This document shows positions 50,090 to 58,803 of a stretch of DNA of 64,000 nt, piece after piece. Source of the DNA: Microbacteriaceae bacterium PS02343 (GTDB taxonomy: Bacteria > Actinomycetota > Actinomycetes > Actinomycetales > Microbacteriaceae); the NCBI GenBank assembly GCA_029959365.1, contig JASCOA010000002.1, forward strand, positions 33,300 through 97,299, written 5' to 3'. The notes beneath the pieces are model-generated. The model did no database searches, had not been told where the DNA came from, and was given only the letters and a program-made list of their open reading frames with translations. Position numbers and translations under genes: made by a program. The stretch's first letter is position 1. Each line of letters begins with the position of its first letter.

Positions 50090-51673
50090 ATGACCCCGAA
50101 CCCTGCAGGCGCCGTGGAGATCCCCGATCTCCCGCTGACCGAGTTCCTGCTCGGCGGCCTCGACGACGACACGGCCGCCAGGATCGCGCTGATCGACGGG
50201 GCGAGCGGCCGCACCACGACCTACGGCGAGCTGGCGCGGGCCGTCGAGCGTCTCGCCGGCGCTCTGGCCCAGCGCGGCGTGCGCCCGGGCGACGTCGTCG
50301 CGCTGCACTGCCCCAACACCCCGAGCTTCGCGATCGCCTTCTTCGGCGCGCTGCGCGCGGGGGCGATCGTGAGCCCGGTCAACACGCTCTACACCGCCGG
50401 TGAGATCGAGAACCAGCTGCGCGATGCGCGGGCGGCGCTGCTCATCACGGTCGGCCCGCTGCTCGCGGCCTCCGGCCCTGCCGCCGAGGCCGCGGGCCTC
50501 GGGAGCGGATCGGTGATCGTGCTCGACGGCGCCGAGGGCCACCCCGATCTGGCAGGCCTGCTGGCGCTGGGCGCGGATGCCCCCGACGTCGCCATCGACC
50601 CCGGCGACGTCGCCGTGCTGCCCTACTCCTCCGGCACCACGGGGCTGCCCAAGGGCGTGCGGCTGAGCCACCGCAACCTCGTCGCCAACGCCGTGCAGAG
50701 CATCGAGGCGCTCGACATGCGCGAGGACGACGTCGTACCCGCCGTGCTGCCGTTCTTCCACATCTACGGCCTCACCGTGCTGCTCGACGTGGCGCTGCGC
50801 AGCCGGGCGACCCTGGTCACGCTGCCCCGCTTCGAGCTGCCGGCGTACCTGCAGCTCATCCAGCAGCACCGCGGCACCTACCTCTTCATCGCGCCGCCGG
50901 TCGCGCTGGCGCTGGCCAGGCATCCGCTCGTCGACGACTACGACCTCTCCAGCGTGCGGGCCGTGCTGAGCGGCGCGGCGCCGATCGGCGCAGCGCAGCT
51001 GCAGGAGGTGGCCGACCGTCTCGACGCCCGGGTGCGCCAGGGATACGGCATGACGGAGGCGAGCCCCGTGACGCACGTCGGGCCACCGGACCGCGACGAT
51101 GTGTCGCTGGGTTCGATCGGCATGCCCGTCCCCGGCACGGAGGCGCGCATCGTCTCCCTCGAGACGGGCGAGGAGCTGGCGGTGCCCGCGCAGGGCATGA
51201 GCGAGCCGGGCGAGCTGCACGTGCGCGGGCCGCAGGTGATGCTCGGCTACCTCGACCGCGACGAGGAGACCCGCGCGACCATCGACGAGGACGGCTGGCT
51301 GCGCACCGGCGACATCGCGACCATCGACCACCACGGCGCGACCTTCCTCGTCGACCGGCTCAAGGAGCTCATCAAGTACAAGGGCTACCAGGTCGCCCCC
51401 GCCGAGCTCGAGAGCCTGCTGCTCGGGCACCCGGGCATCGTCGACGCCGCAGTCGTGCCGGCGCTCGACGACGAGGGTCAGGAGATCCCGAAGGCGTTCG
51501 TCGTGCTCGCGCCGGGCTCCGGGCTCGACGAGCGGTCGGTGATCGACTGGGTCGCCGAGCGGATCGCGCCGCACAAGAAGGTGCGCGCGGTCTCGTTCAT
51601 CGATGCGGTGCCGAAATCGGCGTCGGGCAAGATACTGCGCAGACAGCTGCGCGAGAGCGGAGGAGCGGCATGA
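50090..51673 (+). CDS. AMP-dependent acyl/aryl-CoA ligase (4-coumarate-CoA ligase-like)
   Basis: A 527-residue ANL-superfamily enzyme that activates a carboxylic acid to its acyl-CoA through an acyl-AMP. Motifs in order: YSSGTTGLPKGVRLSHRNL (P-loop), HIYGLTVLL, QGYGMTEASP, WLRTGDIATID, KELIKYKGYQVAPAELE and the C-terminal catalytic Lys in PKSASGKILRR. Substrate is probably a medium-chain fatty or aromatic acid, not resolvable by eye. GGAGG lies 6 nt before the ATG; a TAGCGT at 50036-50041 may be the -10. Its stop overlaps the start of a GAF-SpoIIE phosphatase gene as ATGA, an unexpected pairing. Confidence 0.95.
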   Translation: MTPNPAGAVEIPDLPLTEFLLGGLDDDTAARIALIDGASGRTTTYGELARAVERLAGALAQRGVRPGDVVALHCPNTPSFAIAFFGALRAGAIVSPVNTLYTAGEIENQLRDARAALLITVGPLLAASGPAAEAAGLGSGSVIVLDGAEGHPDLAGLLALGADAPDVAIDPGDVAVLPYSSGTTGLPKGVRLSHRNLVANAVQSIEALDMREDDVVPAVLPFFHIYGLTVLLDVALRSRATLVTLPRFELPAYLQLIQQHRGTYLFIAPPVALALARHPLVDDYDLSSVRAVLSGAAPIGAAQLQEVADRLDARVRQGYGMTEASPVTHVGPPDRDDVSLGSIGMPVPGTEARIVSLETGEELAVPAQGMSEPGELHVRGPQVMLGYLDRDEETRATIDEDGWLRTGDIATIDHHGATFLVDRLKELIKYKGYQVAPAELESLLLGHPGIVDAAVVPALDDEGQEIPKAFVVLAPGSGLDERSVIDWVAERIAPHKKVRAVSFIDAVPKSASGKILRRQLRESGGAA

Positions 51674-52887
51674 GCGAGCGGCACGAGGTCACCGATCAGG
51701 AGCGGGGCGCCGCGGTCGAGCGGCTCGGCCTGCTCGACACGGGCGCCGAGGAGCGCTTCGACCGCATAACCCGCCTCGCCCGTCAGGAGTTCGGCGTCGC
51801 CCTGGCGCTCGTGAACCTCGTCGGCGAGGACACCATCTTCACGAAGTCGCAGCCGGCGGGCATGACCACGACCCACTCGCCGTTCGGCGTCGCCTTCTGC
51901 GAGCACACGGTGCGCCAGGACGGTCTGCTCGAGATCGACGACGCCGCGGCCGATCCGCGCTACTCGGGACTCGCCGCGGTGACCGACTACGGGATGCGCT
52001 TCTACGCGGGCGTGCCGCTGACGGTCGCCAGCGGCGAGGCCGTTGCGACGCTCTGCCTGTACGACTCGAAGCCGCGCCATCTCGACGGGGACGAGCGGGA
52101 CCTGCTCGAGCGGCTGGGCCGCTGGGCGCAGGCCGAGCTGCGCACCGACGATCCGCTCGCCCCTGCCCTCGACGCGCAGGCGGTCGAGCACGCGATCGCC
52201 GATGGGGAGCAGCACCCCGAGGCCGCGGACGGCAGCCCGACGCGCGAGGCCGTCGAGACCGGGCACGTGCGACTCGCATCCCTCGCGATCCCGTTCGGCA
52301 CCGTCAGCGGCGACGCCAGCGCCTGGGCGCAGTCCGAACGGCGGCTGGTCATCACGCTCGCCGATGTGATGGGCAAGGGCGAGGCCGCCGGCGCGATCGC
52401 CCGTGCTGTGATCGACGGGCTGCATGGCGACCCGTCGACCCCTCCGGCCGAGGCCGTGCGGCGCCTGGAGGAGCTGGTGGGCCCGCGACTGCGCGAGCAG
52501 GACGCCTTCACGACCGTCTTCCACGCCGTGCTCGACACCGAGTCGGGCGAGCTCGACTACGTCGACGCCGGCCACGGGCTGACGCTGCACCTCACGGCCG
52601 ACGGCGCCAGCACGCGGTTGCACTCGCGCAACCTGCCGCTCGGCCTGCTGCTCGACGGCGGCGAGTGGGAGAGCGGGCGCATCATCGTGCAGCGCGGCGA
52701 CCTGATCGTCACCGTCTCGGACGGGGCTCTCGACGCCTACGACTCGACCCTCGAGAGCCTGATCCAGCTGGAGGCCGAGCTGCGCGCCGCGCTCGACACG
52801 GGCTCGTTCTTCGACGCGCTGACCGTGCGGGTCTCCGAGCACCTCGTCGACGACGACGTCACCGCGCTGGTACTCGCGGTGCGCTGA
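51670..52887 (+). CDS. GAF-domain SpoIIE-type (PP2C) phosphatase
   Basis: A 405-residue protein. Residues about 20-165 are a GAF sensor (NLVGEDTIFTKSQ, PFCEHT-like AFCEHTVRQDG, YAGVPLTVASGEAVATLCL). Residues about 195-405 are a SpoIIE/RsbU phosphatase with the metal-binding Asp motifs SGDASAW, LADVMGKGEAAG, VSDGALDAY and DDVTALVLAV. Such enzymes dephosphorylate STAS-domain antagonists. A STAS protein and its RsbW-like kinase are encoded by the operon that converges on this gene, 31 nt away, making them the likely partners. It is translated by overlap with the acyl-CoA ligase. Confidence 0.93.
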   Translation: MSERHEVTDQERGAAVERLGLLDTGAEERFDRITRLARQEFGVALALVNLVGEDTIFTKSQPAGMTTTHSPFGVAFCEHTVRQDGLLEIDDAAADPRYSGLAAVTDYGMRFYAGVPLTVASGEAVATLCLYDSKPRHLDGDERDLLERLGRWAQAELRTDDPLAPALDAQAVEHAIADGEQHPEAADGSPTREAVETGHVRLASLAIPFGTVSGDASAWAQSERRLVITLADVMGKGEAAGAIARAVIDGLHGDPSTPPAEAVRRLEELVGPRLREQDAFTTVFHAVLDTESGELDYVDAGHGLTLHLTADGASTRLHSRNLPLGLLLDGGEWESGRIIVQRGDLIVTVSDGALDAYDSTLESLIQLEAELRAALDTGSFFDALTVRVSEHLVDDDVTALVLAVR

Positions 52888-52889
52888 TC

Positions 52890-52919
52890 GAGCGGGCGGG
52901 CGCCCGGCGGCGCCCGCTC
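52890..52919. terminator. Bidirectional terminator between phosphatase and acyltransferase genes
   Basis: GAGCGGGCG (52890-52898) pairs with CGCCCGCTC (52911-52919) over 9 bp around 12 nt. It lies between the two converging stops and can serve both directions. Confidence 0.65.
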
Positions 52920-55407
52920 AGCGCGGGATGACCTTGAAGAGGACCTTCCAGCGCACCATGCACCAGATCGCCGCGATGACGGCGGTGTGGATGAGCGTGC
53001 CCTGCCAGAAGCTGGCGCGGTCGAGGCCCGGGATGTTCGCCACCGCCAGCACGAAGAACACGTGCACGATGAACACGTAGAGGCTCGCCTGGCCGAGCGG
53101 GATCCAGAGCCATCCCGACGTGGCCGCCATCGGCTTCCAGAACGCGGTCGTGAGCGCATAGGTGATCACGAGCACGAACGCCACGTCGACCAGCCGGCCC
53201 CATTGCAGGTCGATGCGCTGGTAGCCGCCCTGGTAGAGGGCGCCGTAGAGGTCGGCCGGGAACGGCGTCGGCGTGAAGCCGTACTGCTGGCCCGCCCAGA
53301 GGTAGGCCAGGAACGCCGCGTAGCCGACGACGAAGACACCCACGAGGACGAGCCCGACCGGCCTCGTGAGCGCCCGCTCGATCGCCCGTCGGTGGTAGCC
53401 GATGACGAGGCCGTGCGTGAAGAGCACCTGCCAGATGAAGAGCGGGAACACCGCGTTGAACTGCGACGGCACCGGCGCGAACTCGGGGAAGACGTACTGC
53501 AGGGCATAGAGCCCCCAGCTCACCAGCAGCACGACCCACCACAGCTTGCGGCGGATCAGCCACATGATCGGCGGGACGGCGAGGCTCAGCACCACGAACA
53601 GGCCCATGATGTTGAAGGGCCAGGGGCCCATCTCGAGGCCCAGGAACTGTCGCACCGCGTACCAGGGCGGCGGGTAGTCGAGCAGCCGGTCGGCATTGGG
53701 GTAGAGATCGTAGACGGTGCCCGCGTCGCCCTCGCCCCCGCCGCCGGTGCCGCGATCGGTGAAGGTGGTGATCGCACTGGTGTCGATGAACGGGATGAAC
53801 CCCAGCACGAAGACCAGCAGGATCACGGCGAGCGTGACCAGGTACTGCTTGCGCGCTCGGGCCCACGCCCCGACCGCCGCCGCCCACTCGGTGCCGCGGC
53901 GCAGCGCCAGCGGGTAGACCATGCCCAGCACGATGCCGCTGAGCATGACGAACATCTCGGCGCCCGTGATGGCGCCCACCGCCTTGAGCGCGAGCAGCGA
54001 GTAGGGGCTGAACACCTCGATGTGGGTGACCACCACCATGATGATGACGAAGCCTCGGAACAGGTCGATGCGCAGGTCGCGACCCGGCTTGCCGTCGTCG
54101 GGGTAGCGCCAGCTCGGCACGACCTTGCCTGCGAGGCCCGCGAGCAGGAACGCGATGGCCAGCGCCACGGCGCAGCCCACGATCCAGTCCATCTCGTCGC
54201 CCGTGTCGCGCACCTGGACGCTCGCGACGCTGCCGTCCGCGGGGGTGACGCGGTCGGTGATCGGTCCCCAGCGGATCAGGCCGGACCCGTCGAGGTCCTC
54301 GCGCAGCAGCGTGGCGAGCTCGGGGTCCGCCGTGGCGCGCCAGTCCACCTCCGCGCCTCCGGCCTCCGCCTCCTCGCGCACCGCCTCGATCCAGGTCACG
54401 GCGTCGACGCGCGGACGGTCGTCGAGCACGTCAACCAGCTGCCGCCACCAGCCGCGCTTGACGGCCTCGGCGCTGTCGCCGTCGAGCTCGTCGTCGTAGA
54501 GGGCGCCGGTGTCGAGCACCATCGAGCGGTCGCCGCGGACGGCGTAGCGCTCGTAGAAGCTCTCGTCCTGTTCGACGACGTAGCCCCAGCGCTCGTCGAA
54601 GCGTGACGACAGCGCTCCGGCGGCCGGCGCGGAGTTGCGCTCCAGCGGCACGTCGGCGCCCGCGGCGGCCTCGCGCTCACCCTTGCCGAAGAAGAACATG
54701 GACAGTCCGACCCGGTCGACGTACTCGTCGCCCGGGTAGTACGGCTCGTAGGGGTCGTCGCCCTCGGTGATCTCGCCGTCGCCGTCGGTGTCGAGGAGCT
54801 CGATCGTCTGGATGCTCAGGTCGTCGATGCGGCCGCCGGCGCGCTCGAACGGGTATCCGGCGCCGTACGAGGGCGACCAGACCAGCTCGGCGCCCGAGTC
54901 GCCAGCGTGGATGGCGTCGGCGACCTCGCGGAACGAGCGGATGAAGGCGCTCGGCTGCTGCCCCCAGCTCTGCCACGAGCCGTTCATCTCCGCGGCGAAG
55001 CGCAGCAGGTGCTGCGTGCCGAAGCTGACGTGCTGCTGCTGCTGCACGAAGTCGTCGAGCGCGGCGGCGTCGGCGGCGTCGAGCTCGGCGAGCGGCACCT
55101 GCGGCTCGAGGCTGACCACGAGCACGGCGCCCTGCTCGGCGCTGCTGCTGGCCGCCGCAGCCCACTGCTGGCGCGCGGTCGCGTCGAGGGGGTAGGCGAT
55201 GCGCACCGCGTAGAGGCCCGGCGTCTCGCCGAGGCGCTGCTCGTAGCCGGAGGGGCCGTCGGCGCCCCAATCGAGTTCGGGTCCGAAGAGCGCTCGGGCG
55301 TCGGAGGCGGTGGACGGGTCGGCCGTCGAGGCCGAAGCGGGGGTCGCGACGAGCGCGGTCAGCGCCAGGGCGGCCGCGGCCGCCCAGCGCACGATGACCC
55401 GGCTCAT
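52918..55407 (-). CDS. Fusion of a GH26-like domain and an OpgC-type membrane acyltransferase
   Basis: An 829-residue protein. A signal sequence (residues 1-27) leads to an extracytoplasmic GH26-like domain: LLRFAAEMNGSWQSWG (E140 at the acid/base site), ELVWSPSYG and PGDEYVDRVGLSMF are its landmarks. The nucleophile region, usually an E-T-G or E-F-G block, reads VLDTGAL (D299), so hydrolase activity is doubtful. An EF-hand-like loop DTDGDGEITEGD is at 206-217. From about residue 420, ten or so membrane helices form an OpgC/acyltransferase-3 domain (LRIDLFRGFVIIMVVVTHIE). It probably transfers acyl groups to a polysaccharide recognised by the GH26-like part. The ATG overlaps the kinase stop; the long upstream frame is shadow. 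Confidence 0.85.
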   Translation of the reverse strand: MSRVIVRWAAAAALALTALVATPASASTADPSTASDARALFGPELDWGADGPSGYEQRLGETPGLYAVRIAYPLDATARQQWAAAASSSAEQGAVLVVSLEPQVPLAELDAADAAALDDFVQQQQHVSFGTQHLLRFAAEMNGSWQSWGQQPSAFIRSFREVADAIHAGDSGAELVWSPSYGAGYPFERAGGRIDDLSIQTIELLDTDGDGEITEGDDPYEPYYPGDEYVDRVGLSMFFFGKGEREAAAGADVPLERNSAPAAGALSSRFDERWGYVVEQDESFYERYAVRGDRSMVLDTGALYDDELDGDSAEAVKRGWWRQLVDVLDDRPRVDAVTWIEAVREEAEAGGAEVDWRATADPELATLLREDLDGSGLIRWGPITDRVTPADGSVASVQVRDTGDEMDWIVGCAVALAIAFLLAGLAGKVVPSWRYPDDGKPGRDLRIDLFRGFVIIMVVVTHIEVFSPYSLLALKAVGAITGAEMFVMLSGIVLGMVYPLALRRGTEWAAAVGAWARARKQYLVTLAVILLVFVLGFIPFIDTSAITTFTDRGTGGGGEGDAGTVYDLYPNADRLLDYPPPWYAVRQFLGLEMGPWPFNIMGLFVVLSLAVPPIMWLIRRKLWWVVLLVSWGLYALQYVFPEFAPVPSQFNAVFPLFIWQVLFTHGLVIGYHRRAIERALTRPVGLVLVGVFVVGYAAFLAYLWAGQQYGFTPTPFPADLYGALYQGGYQRIDLQWGRLVDVAFVLVITYALTTAFWKPMAATSGWLWIPLGQASLYVFIVHVFFVLAVANIPGLDRASFWQGTLIHTAVIAAIWCMVRWKVLFKVIPR

Positions 55408-55823
55408 CCCCTGCCGCTCTCCAGCTCCCAGACGTTCCTGCCGTTCTCGAAGCGGTAGTCCAGCCGGTCCAGGCTCGCGATGGCGAGAGCCAGGCCCCGG
55501 CCGTTCTCGTCCTCGCTCCCCGCCATGGCGACGGCGCTCAGATCGATGCCGGCGGGGCGGCCGTTGTCCTCGAAACGCGCGTGCAGCATCCGCTCGGTCC
55601 CCGTCAGCGCCAGGCTGAAGCGCCGACCGGTCTCGTCGTCGAGACGGACGGAGTGCTCGATGATGTTGCCCGCGATCTCGATCACGGCGGTGTCGAAGCC
55701 GAAACGCACGCGCGGCGGCACGTCGCCGACGGCGCCCCACCAGTCCTCGAGCAGTTCGTGCACCGCCTCGAGGTTCTCGAGCGCGACCTCGGCATCGAGG
55801 TAGCGCCGCGATGGTTCAGCCAT
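55404..55823 (-). CDS. RsbW-like anti-sigma/serine-kinase ATPase (HATPase_c_2)
   Basis: A 139-residue GHKL-fold protein. The N-box is VIEIAGNIIEH (E49, N53, H57), the G1 box FEDNGRP (D86, G88) and the G2 region ENGRGLALA. Proteins of this type phosphorylate a STAS partner and bind either it or another target. The STAS gene lies directly upstream and overlaps by 8 nt. No sigma factor gene is in the window, so its target may be something else, perhaps the polysaccharide synthase. Confidence 0.93.
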   Translation of the reverse strand: MAEPSRRYLDAEVALENLEAVHELLEDWWGAVGDVPPRVRFGFDTAVIEIAGNIIEHSVRLDDETGRRFSLALTGTERMLHARFEDNGRPAGIDLSAVAMAGSEDENGRGLALAIASLDRLDYRFENGRNVWELESGRG

Positions 55824-56148
55824 GCAGCGCGTCCTCGACGGTCGCCCGCGGCCGCAGCACCCGGTCGAGGTTGGTGAGCCCGAGCACCATCGTGACCTGC
55901 TCGGTCGGAGCGGCGATGCGCAGGTCGCCGCCGGCCTGCCGGGCGGTCTTGAGGCAGGCCACCAGCGCGCCGAGCCCCGAGGAGTCGACGAAGCTCACCC
56001 CCGAGAGGTCGACCACGACCGTGCCGCCGTCGCGCTCGATCACCTCGGTGACCGCGTCGCGGAACGCCCGCGCGGAGACCATCGTCAGCCGGCCGCGCGG
56101 GCCGACGACGCTGCCGCCGTCCTGCTGGCGGATGTCGAACTCGATCAT
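55816..56148 (-). CDS. STAS-domain protein (anti-sigma factor antagonist type)
   Basis: A 110-residue single STAS domain. The phosphorylation motif is VDSSGLGALVACL with S56 (or S57) as acceptor, by comparison with RsbV and SpoIIAA. It would cycle between a kinase-phosphorylated and a phosphatase-dephosphorylated state. It overlaps the synthase stop (ATGA) and the kinase start (8 nt), so the three are made in step. Confidence 0.95.
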   Translation of the reverse strand: MIEFDIRQQDGGSVVGPRGRLTMVSARAFRDAVTEVIERDGGTVVVDLSGVSFVDSSGLGALVACLKTARQAGGDLRIAAPTEQVTMVLGLTNLDRVLRPRATVEDALHG

Positions 56149-58202
56149 GGGGCCTCCTTCTCAGGCTCCGGCGGACCGGAGTACAGCACGGCGCGGATGA
56201 TGATGCTGAAGATCGCCAGGTCGAACAGCACCCAGGCGATGTTGATGAGCGGGGCGATGCCCTCGGCCTGGCCGGCGGCGTAGCGGATGCCGACCACGCC
56301 CAGCGAGAGCACCAGCGCCGCCATCACGACGAGCTGCGGACGCACCAGGTCCCAGCGGCGCTCGTGCTCGCCCGTGCGCTCCTTCGGCGTGACGGCGAAG
56401 CCGAGCGGGCGGCCCCGGAAGACGTTGTCGAACGCGGTCGTCACCGAGCGGATCCAGACCGGGAACAGCGCCAGCGAGTACTGCTGGCCCCGCCACGTCG
56501 GGCGCCCGTCGGCCACCACCCAGAACAGCAGCTGGTTGAGCACGAGGAACGGGATGAGCCTCGCGAAGAAGTCCAGGCTGAACGCCGTGACGGGCAGCAC
56601 GCCGAAGGACAGGTAGAGGACCGGCGCCGCGACGTAGACGAGCGCGGCGAAGCCGGAGAGGTAGCTCCACATGGTGGAGAAGTACATGAGCCGCTGCGAC
56701 CAGGCGAGGCCCCGCTGGGTCAGCGGGTTCTCGCGGAAGAGCACCTGCATCGTGCCCTGCGCCCAGCGCAGCCGCTGCGTCAGCATGGTCGGCAGGTCCT
56801 CGGGCGCGAGGCCGATCGCGAGGATCTCGTCGTGGTAGACCGACCGCCACCCCAGGCCGTGCAGCCGCATCGAGGTGGCCATGTCCTCCGTCACCGAGAT
56901 GGTGGCCAGGGGCATGATCGCCTGGGCCTCCTCCTCCCGCCCGACGTCGAAGGCGTTCACGAGCAGGCTCACCGACTCGATCGCGGCGAGCGGGGAGAGC
57001 TCGCGCTCGCCGAGCGCGGCGAAGGCCGCCTCGTCGGCCTCGGCGAGCGCACCCGGCTCCTCCGACATGGCGGCGAGCTCGGCGAGGTCGGCGCGCAGCT
57101 GCGCGATGTCCTCGTCGGCGAGGGAGCGGCGGACCGCGTCGATGCGGCGCTGGAAGGCGAAGGTGACGTCGGCGATCGCCTCGCCGTCCGCCAGGCCGGC
57201 CTTGACGTCGTCGAGCGCGGCGCCGACCTCATCGATGGCGCGGAGGACCCTCGGCTCGTCGAGGTGCTCGGCTCGCGCCTTCGCCAGGATGCGCCGCGAG
57301 GAGCGCACCGCCCGGTGCACGGCGATGGCGACCTCGCTCACGTAGCGCGAGACGCCGAGCTGCATGAGCGCCTCGCGGCGCAGGATCGCGTTGGAGCCGC
57401 AGAAGAAGGCCGCGTTCCAGCCGTCCTTCGACTGCTGGATCGGGCCGTAGAAGAGTGGAGCCTGGCTGCCCAGCGGATCGCTCTGCGGCGTGTTCACGAA
57501 CCACTGGGGCGTCTGCACGAGTGCGACGTCGTCGTCGCCGAACCACCCGAGGGTGCGGTGCAGTATCTCGGGGTGCGGCACCTGGTCCGCGTCGAGGATG
57601 AGCAGGTACTCGCCCTCGGTGACCATGAGCGCGTTGTTGAGGTTGCCGGCCTTGGCGTGCCGGGGCACGTCCGCGGTCCAGGCCTTCGACCGCAGGATCA
57701 CGCCGATGCCCTCCGCTTCGGCGAGGCGGCGCAGCTCGGGACGGTCGCCGTCGTCGAGGATCCACGTGCTGTGCGGGAAGCGGATCGCCTTCGCCGCGAG
57801 CGCTGTGCGCATCACGAGATCGAGCGGCTCGTTGTAGGTGGTGACCAGCACGTCGACCGTGGCCTCGGGGTCCGGTGGCGGCGCGGTGCTGCGCTCCCTG
57901 ATGCGCCAGGCCCCCAGCCCGAAGAGCAGCGAGTCGATGAGGCTGTACGTCTCGGCCAGCACCAGCGGCACGGCGATCCACCACGAGTCCCAGTTGACCG
58001 AGGCCAGCCAGCGCCAGACGACGTAGTTGGTGCCGGCGATCGCCGTCAGCACGACGATGAGGCGGATGAGGGCCGTACGCCACCAGGGCGTGACCGGCGC
58101 CGGCGCCCGATGCGACTTGATGCGGCGGGGCGGGGGGCTGGCGGCCCGCACGGCACGGCGCGCGGCGCCGCGAGGGCGGAGCCTGGTGCCGTACGTCGTC
58201 AT
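56145..58202 (-). CDS. Cellulose-synthase-like family 2 glycosyltransferase with helical insertion
   Basis: A 685-residue membrane GT2. Two N-terminal helices precede the GT-A domain: VDVLVTTYNEPLD, DDGDRPEL (D150-D151), LILDADQVPH (D204, D206), VTEDMATSMRLHG (TED 438-440) and TQRLRWAQG (QxxRW, 476-480). These are the processive-synthase motifs for UDP-sugar polymerisation. Four or more helices follow. Between RREALMQLGV and ATISVTED there are about 150 extra, mostly helical residues (about 283-432) where BcsA-type enzymes have a short loop. No PilZ domain is seen, so control by c-di-GMP through PilZ is unlikely. The following overlapping genes encode a STAS protein, a kinase and an acyltransferase. 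The product polysaccharide is unknown. Confidence 0.92.
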   Translation of the reverse strand: MTTYGTRLRPRGAARRAVRAASPPPRRIKSHRAPAPVTPWWRTALIRLIVVLTAIAGTNYVVWRWLASVNWDSWWIAVPLVLAETYSLIDSLLFGLGAWRIRERSTAPPPDPEATVDVLVTTYNEPLDLVMRTALAAKAIRFPHSTWILDDGDRPELRRLAEAEGIGVILRSKAWTADVPRHAKAGNLNNALMVTEGEYLLILDADQVPHPEILHRTLGWFGDDDVALVQTPQWFVNTPQSDPLGSQAPLFYGPIQQSKDGWNAAFFCGSNAILRREALMQLGVSRYVSEVAIAVHRAVRSSRRILAKARAEHLDEPRVLRAIDEVGAALDDVKAGLADGEAIADVTFAFQRRIDAVRRSLADEDIAQLRADLAELAAMSEEPGALAEADEAAFAALGERELSPLAAIESVSLLVNAFDVGREEEAQAIMPLATISVTEDMATSMRLHGLGWRSVYHDEILAIGLAPEDLPTMLTQRLRWAQGTMQVLFRENPLTQRGLAWSQRLMYFSTMWSYLSGFAALVYVAAPVLYLSFGVLPVTAFSLDFFARLIPFLVLNQLLFWVVADGRPTWRGQQYSLALFPVWIRSVTTAFDNVFRGRPLGFAVTPKERTGEHERRWDLVRPQLVVMAALVLSLGVVGIRYAAGQAEGIAPLINIAWVLFDLAIFSIIIRAVLYSGPPEPEKEAP

Positions 58203-58397
58203 CGAAGCGGTCCCCTCCGCGCCGTGGGCTGTACCGGGCGCCCGCGCCCGCGCCCCGTGCGCGACCTGCCCGATGGCGCGAGTCTACAAAGCCGAGGCCG
58301 GCTCGCGGGAGAGCCTCCCGGCGCGCTCGGAACATCGAGCGCACGGGGCAGCGGCTCGGCGGCGCGGGGCGCCCGTCCCCTCAGGCCCCACAGCGGG

Positions 58398-58700
58398 TCA
58401 CTCCTCGATCGACACCTTGCGGTCGAAGGCCACGAAGCCGGCGAAGTCCTTGCCGACCTTCTCGACCGCGCCGGGGCGCAGGTCGGGGTAGCTCCAGGCG
58501 ATGTCCTGCACGGTCTCGCCGTCGACGACGGCGTTCCAGTACTGGGCCGCGCCCTTCCACGGGCAGGTGTAGGCCGTCGGGCTCTCGCTGAAGAGCTCCG
58601 TCGTGAGGCTCGACGGCGGGAAGTAGCGGTTGCCCTCGATGTGCGCCAGCTCCTCCTCGGCGGCCTCGGCGAGCACGGTTCCGTTGAGCACTGCCTTCAT
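58398..58700 (-). CDS. DUF427 domain protein
   Basis: A 100-residue protein with the DUF427 signature: EGNRYFPPSSL, AYTCPWKGAAQYW, then AWSYPDLRPGAVEKVGKDF. The function of the family is unknown; it is common in actinobacteria and fungi. GGAGGAA precedes the ATG. It lies 195 nt upstream of the glycosyltransferase on the same strand; that gap shows only a TAGACT -10-like element (near 58285) and GC-rich repeats, so co-transcription is uncertain. Confidence 0.92.
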   Translation of the reverse strand: MKAVLNGTVLAEAAEEELAHIEGNRYFPPSSLTTELFSESPTAYTCPWKGAAQYWNAVVDGETVQDIAWSYPDLRPGAVEKVGKDFAGFVAFDRKVSIEE

Positions 58701-58803
58701 GGGGTTCCTCCTGCTGGTAGCGGTGCTCGCAGGCTACGCCGCGCTCCCCGTGGGCCAGCCGGGCATCCAGCGCGCGCCCATGCACGCCCGGGATGGTGAG
58801 CGG

